Shown here: piece by piece, positions 60,764 to 64,000 of the stretch
Numbering within the stretch: the first letter of the stretch is position 1
Layout: each line of letters opens with the position of its first letter
Assembly: GCA_902478645.1 (NCBI GenBank)
Contig: CABSLV010000001.1
Span: forward strand, 33,910 to 97,909
DNA length: 64,000 nt
Direction: 5' to 3'
DNA from: an uncultured Flavobacteriales bacterium
GTDB lineage: Bacteria; Bacteroidota; Bacteroidia; Flavobacteriales; UBA1820
Program-made: the position numbers and the translations under genes
Notes under the pieces: model-generated
Database searches by the model: none
What the model saw: the letters and a program-made list of their open reading frames with translations, nothing else
What the model was told of the DNA's origin: nothing

Positions 60764-61333
60764 ATGGAGATCATCGAAACAGACATAAAAGACGTACTGG
60801 TGCTGCGTCCCCGAGTATTCGAGGATGCACGGGGATATTTTCTGGAGAGTTACAACCAGGAAGTCTTCGACCGGGCGGTAGGCCGCCCCATCCGTTTCGT
60901 GCAGGACAACCTCTCCCGCTCTTCGTATGGCGTGGTGCGGGGATTGCACTTCCAGCAAAGCCCTCATGCGCAGTCCAAACTGGTCAGCGTCGTTTCGGGA
61001 CGGGTATTGGACGTAGCAGTGGACATCCGGAGGGGTTCGCCTACATTCGGACGACACGTGGCAGTGGAACTCTCGGACGAAAATCACCTGCAACTGTTCA
61101 TCCCCCGCGGTTTTGCGCACGGATTTGCCGTACTGAGCCCGCAGGCCGTCTTTACGTACAAGTGCGACAATTTTTACGCTCCGCAAAGCGAAGCCGGCAT
61201 TGCCTTCGACGATCCCACTCTGGGCATCGATTGGCGCGTGCCGACTGGCGATGCGATCCTCTCGGAAAAAGACCGGCTCCATCCGGTGTTGGAACATGCC
61301 AAATGCTTCGATGACAACAAACCGCTCTACTGA
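60764..61333 (+). CDS. rmlC: dTDP-4-dehydrorhamnose 3,5-epimerase
   Basis: RmlC epimerises C3 and C5 of dTDP-4-keto-6-deoxyglucose. The 189-residue cupin has VLRPRVFEDARGYFLESYN (residues ~11-29), FVQDNLSRSSYGVVRGLHFQ with the catalytic His (~45-64), DVAVDIRRGSPTFGRHVAVEL and FIPRGFAHGFAVLS (~120). ATG 60764 was chosen; the frame to 60716 lies inside rmlA. It is followed at one base by rmlD. Confidence 0.96.
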   Translation: MEIIETDIKDVLVLRPRVFEDARGYFLESYNQEVFDRAVGRPIRFVQDNLSRSSYGVVRGLHFQQSPHAQSKLVSVVSGRVLDVAVDIRRGSPTFGRHVAVELSDENHLQLFIPRGFAHGFAVLSPQAVFTYKCDNFYAPQSEAGIAFDDPTLGIDWRVPTGDAILSEKDRLHPVLEHAKCFDDNKPLY

Positions 61334-61334
61334 A

Positions 61335-62195
61335 GTGAAAATATTGGTAACTGGTGCAAACGGGCAGCTGGGGCGTTCGCTGCAAAAGATCAGCCCCGAC
61401 TATCCGCAATACGAGTATCTTTTCACCGATATGCCCGAAGTGGACATTACGGACAAAGCGTACGTCTCCCGCCTGGTAAAAGAACAAGGTATCGACCTGA
61501 TCGTCAATTGTGCGGCCTATACGGCGGTAGACCGGGCGGAGAGCGAACCGGAACTCGCCGAGCGGATCAACGCCTTCGGCCCGGCTGTTCTGGCCCAGAT
61601 TGCCGTTGAAAACCACATCGGGTTGATCCACGTCTCCACCGACTATGTATTCCCCGGCACGGGCAACCGCCCGCTGAAGGAAGACGACGCGCCGGATCCC
61701 CGCAGCGTCTACGGGCGTACCAAATGGGAAGGGGAAAAAGCACTCGAGGCCTCGGGATGCGATGCGACGATTCTCCGCACGGCATGGCTCTACTCGGAAT
61801 TCGGGAACAACTTCGTCAAAACCATGCTCCGGCTCGGAAAACAACGCCCCGAGGTATCGGTGGTATGCGACCAAATCGGATCGCCGACCTATGCCAAAGA
61901 TTTGGCCCGCGCCATCCTGCTGTTGGCCGGAAAACCCTCGAAAGGATTCCGAAGGTATCATTACACGGACCGGGGCGAGGTCAGTTGGTACGATTTTGCC
62001 CGGGCCATCTTTGAACTGTACGGCCTGAAGACTCCGGTAAAATCCATCCGAACGGGAGAATATCCCTCCGTAGCCCCAAGACCTGCCTACAGCGTACTCT
62101 CGAACGAAAAAATACAAGAGGAAGGCATCCCCGTCCCCCTGTGGAAGGATTCGCTGCGACGATGCCTGGAAACGATCAAACAACAAGAGAAATGA
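61335..62195 (+). CDS. rmlD: dTDP-4-dehydrorhamnose reductase
   Basis: RmlD reduces the 4-keto group to give dTDP-L-rhamnose. From GTG 61335 it has 286 residues, starting (M)KILVTGANGQLGRSL as in the family; ATG 61311 (overlapping rmlC by 23 bases) is an alternative that adds eight residues. Motifs are VNCAAYTAVDRAESEP (~65), HVSTDYVFPG (~103), the catalytic YGRTKWEGEKA (~130) and QIGSPTYAKDLA (~180). Its stop overlaps the rmlB start by four bases. Confidence 0.94.
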   Translation: MKILVTGANGQLGRSLQKISPDYPQYEYLFTDMPEVDITDKAYVSRLVKEQGIDLIVNCAAYTAVDRAESEPELAERINAFGPAVLAQIAVENHIGLIHVSTDYVFPGTGNRPLKEDDAPDPRSVYGRTKWEGEKALEASGCDATILRTAWLYSEFGNNFVKTMLRLGKQRPEVSVVCDQIGSPTYAKDLARAILLLAGKPSKGFRRYHYTDRGEVSWYDFARAIFELYGLKTPVKSIRTGEYPSVAPRPAYSVLSNEKIQEEGIPVPLWKDSLRRCLETIKQQEK

Positions 62196-63337
62196 AGGAA
62201 AAGCGCCATATCCTCATCACCGGAGGCGCCGGTTTTATCGGCACCCACGTGGTACGTCTGTTTGTCAACAAATATCCCGACTACCACATCGTCAACCTCG
62301 ACAAACTGACCTATGCCGGCAATCTGGCCAACCTGAAGGACATCGAAAAAGCCCCGAACTACACATTCGTAAAAGCCGACATCTGCGATTTTGAAACGAT
62401 CCTCTCGCTGCTGCAGCAGCACCGCATCGACGGCATCATCCACCTGGCGGCCGAAAGCCACGTGGACCGCTCGATCAAGGATCCGTTCACCTTTGCCCGC
62501 ACCAACGTCCTGGGTACCTTGAGCCTCCTCCAGGCGGCGAAACTCTACTGGGAATCCCTCCCGGAAGGCTACCAGGGGAAGCGTTTTTATCACATCTCGA
62601 CCGACGAGGTTTACGGCGCGCTGGAACTGACCCAGCCGGAAGGCATCAAGCCGCCTTTTACCACCACTGCTTCCTCGTCGGAGCATCACCTGGCCTACGG
62701 GGAGAAGTTCTTTTACGAGGATACCCCGTACCAGCCCCACAGTCCGTATTCGGCTTCGAAAGCCTCGTCCGATCATTTCGTGCGGGCTTTTCACGATACT
62801 TACGGCATGCCGACGGTGGTTACCAACTGCTCGAACAACTACGGGCCGTACCAGTTTCCCGAAAAACTCATCCCGCTTTTCATCAACAACATCCGCCACG
62901 GAAAGCCGCTGCCCGTCTATGGGAAAGGTGAAAATGTGCGCGACTGGCTCTACGTCGAGGACCATGCGCGGGCCATCGACCTGATCTTCCACCAGGGGAA
63001 AACGGCCGATACGTACAATATCGGGGGCTTTAACGAGTGGAAAAACATCGACCTGATCCGCGTGCTCATCCACACGGTCGATCGTTTGCTGGGGAATGCG
63101 CCAGGGACGAGCGAACACCTGATCACCTACGTGACCGACCGGGCCGGACACGACTTGCGCTATGCGATCGATTCGACCAAACTGCAGAGGGAACTGGGCT
63201 GGGAGCCTTCCCTGCAATTCGAGGAGGGGATCGAAAAAACGGTTCGCTGGTATCTGGACAACCAGGAGTGGCTCGACCAGGTAACCAGCGGAGAGTATCA
63301 GAACTACTACCGGAAGATGTACGGGACGAAAGCATAA
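62192..63337 (+). CDS. rmlB: dTDP-glucose 4,6-dehydratase
   Basis: RmlB converts dTDP-glucose to dTDP-4-keto-6-deoxyglucose. The 381-residue SDR has HILITGGAGFIGTHVVR (residues 6-22), HLAAESHVDRSI (~87), the catalytic STDEVYG (~135) and YSASKASSDHFVRAFH (YxxxK, ~187), CSNNYGPYQFPEKLIP (~211) and NIGGFNEWKN (~275). ATG 62192 gives MKEKRHILITGG; the longer frame upstream lies in rmlD. It is longer than E. coli RmlB (about 361), as in other Bacteroidota. Confidence 0.96.
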   Translation: MKEKRHILITGGAGFIGTHVVRLFVNKYPDYHIVNLDKLTYAGNLANLKDIEKAPNYTFVKADICDFETILSLLQQHRIDGIIHLAAESHVDRSIKDPFTFARTNVLGTLSLLQAAKLYWESLPEGYQGKRFYHISTDEVYGALELTQPEGIKPPFTTTASSSEHHLAYGEKFFYEDTPYQPHSPYSASKASSDHFVRAFHDTYGMPTVVTNCSNNYGPYQFPEKLIPLFINNIRHGKPLPVYGKGENVRDWLYVEDHARAIDLIFHQGKTADTYNIGGFNEWKNIDLIRVLIHTVDRLLGNAPGTSEHLITYVTDRAGHDLRYAIDSTKLQRELGWEPSLQFEEGIEKTVRWYLDNQEWLDQVTSGEYQNYYRKMYGTKA

Positions 63338-63373
63338 GCCACTCTTCCTCACGGGAAAAACAAGTTTGAATCT

Positions 63374-63910
63374 ATGGAAATTCCTGACTCCCCGATGGAA
63401 AAAGGTTACCTGCATGTCTATACCGGCAACGGGAAAGGCAAGACCACGGCAGCCTTCGGCCTGGCTCTGCGCGCGGCGTTGGCCGGCAAGCGTGTATTCG
63501 TGGGACAGTTCGTCAAGAGCATGCGCTACCACGAGACCGGGATCGAATCGCTCCTTCCCCGGATCCACACCGAACAGTTCGGCCGAGGTTGCTTTCTGGA
63601 CCGATCGGCCAAAGAAGAAGACCGTGTGGCTGCGCAGGAAGGTTGGGACCGCTGCCGGGAAGCTCTCACGGGGGAAGCCTACGATCTGGTAATCCTCGAC
63701 GAACTGAACATTGCCCTGCATTTCGGTTTGCTGGATGTGCGGCAGGTCATTGAGGGCTTGAGGGGACGCGGGGCGCATGTAGAAGCGGTCGTTACCGGGC
63801 GATATGCTCCCCAAGCACTCATTGACGCGGCCGACTTGGTAACCGAAATGACCGAAGTAAAACATTACTACCGCAAGGGCGTGGAGAGCCGCGAGGGTAT
63901 CGAGCGGTAA
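63374..63910 (+). CDS. btuR: Corrinoid adenosyltransferase
   Basis: BtuR/CobO transfers the adenosyl group of ATP to cob(I)alamin. The 178-residue product has the P-loop VYTGNGKGKTTAAFGLALRA (residues ~15-34), VFVGQFVKS (~41), the YDLVILDELNIALHFGLL segment (~108) and VVTGRYAPQALIDAADLVTEM (~140), the full CobA-family set. The start is ATG 63374 or 63395 (MEKGYLHVY); the later one fits family lengths about equally well. It lies 36 bases after rmlB and is unrelated in function. Confidence 0.95.
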   Translation: MEIPDSPMEKGYLHVYTGNGKGKTTAAFGLALRAALAGKRVFVGQFVKSMRYHETGIESLLPRIHTEQFGRGCFLDRSAKEEDRVAAQEGWDRCREALTGEAYDLVILDELNIALHFGLLDVRQVIEGLRGRGAHVEAVVTGRYAPQALIDAADLVTEMTEVKHYYRKGVESREGIER

Positions 63911-63937
63911 CTTTACAGGCGGGCATGACAAGAAACC

Positions 63938-64000
63938 GGGAGGGCGGGCAAGCGAAGCGCCGGGGGCATTGCCCCCGGCGCTTCGCTTGCCCGCCCTCCC
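63938..64000 (+). terminator. 30-bp perfect inverted repeat at the window end
   Basis: Arms 63938-63967 and 63971-64000 are exact reverse complements with a three-base loop (ATT). It lies 27 bases after btuR and reaches the last base of the window, so it could extend further. It is a likely terminator; any U-tract lies outside the window. Confidence 0.72.

Noticed and set aside
62087..63931. 614-residue minus-strand open frame opposite rmlB and btuR
   Set aside because: Very long but antisense to three clear genes; an effect of high GC content and codon bias, not a gene.

Overview
The window reads as chromosomal DNA of a fairly GC-rich member of the Bacteroidota, probably order Bacteroidales. 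A Rikenellaceae/Alistipes-like genome is my best guess, from base composition and gene content rather than from any database search. Evidence for the phylum: the promoter element TAnnTTTG recurs upstream of many genes (sometimes with a TTG/TTTG about 19-21 bases further up), Shine-Dalgarno sequences are rare, and there are DUF3078, DUF4199, YbbR-like, patatin/Omp85 and long LspA proteins typical of the group. Most of the window is dense housekeeping DNA.

Layout. 1-5.9 kb: histidine operon on the minus strand (hisG-hisD-hisC-hisB-hisH-hisA, hisA cut by the window edge), preceded by a His-rich leader peptide and an intrinsic terminator that look like an attenuator. 6.1-9.8 kb: tRNA-Leu(CAG), aspartokinase, a divergent ACT-like regulator candidate and radA. 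10.0-17.3 kb: patatin/Omp85 protein, dxs, a DUF3078 protein, prs and rplY. 17.5-22.0 kb: a polyprenol-phosphate-sugar type set (GT39/ArnT-like, GT2, LAB_N membrane protein) with a secreted histidine phosphatase. 22.1-29.7 kb: cysteine desulfurase, L31, coaE, YbbR, two DUF4199 proteins, a second GT2 and a phosphohexomutase. 29.8-41.4 kb: LysM amidase-like protein, lspA, K+ channel, aspS, ClC channel, idi, gpsA, tRNA-Arg(CCG), radC, a GC-mosaic orphan gene, trmB and a MacB-like ABC permease.

41.7-63.3 kb is a surface polysaccharide (O-antigen/capsule) locus. It opens with wecC and wecB (UDP-ManNAc/ManNAcA). It continues through a lower-GC cassette: Wzx flippase, GT2, hexapeptide acyltransferase, Wzy polymerase, GT4, a UDP-L-FucNAc or UDP-L-QuiNAc pathway (4,6-dehydratase, free cupin, RmlD-like reductase, 2-epimerase), a GNAT-like protein, a GINT1-N-like beta-propeller protein, a small acyl-chain module (ACP, KAS III, ketoreductase, KAS III) and a WbuB-like GT4. 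It closes with rmlA-rmlC-rmlD-rmlB for dTDP-L-rhamnose. A corrinoid adenosyltransferase and a 30-bp perfect hairpin end the window.

The most interesting items are the dedicated mini fatty-acid synthase inside the polysaccharide locus, a promoter-bearing tandem repeat found upstream of both dxs and the ABC permease gene, the his attenuator, the ACT-like protein divergent from aspartokinase, and a short gene whose centre is about 35% GC between 60-65% GC ends.
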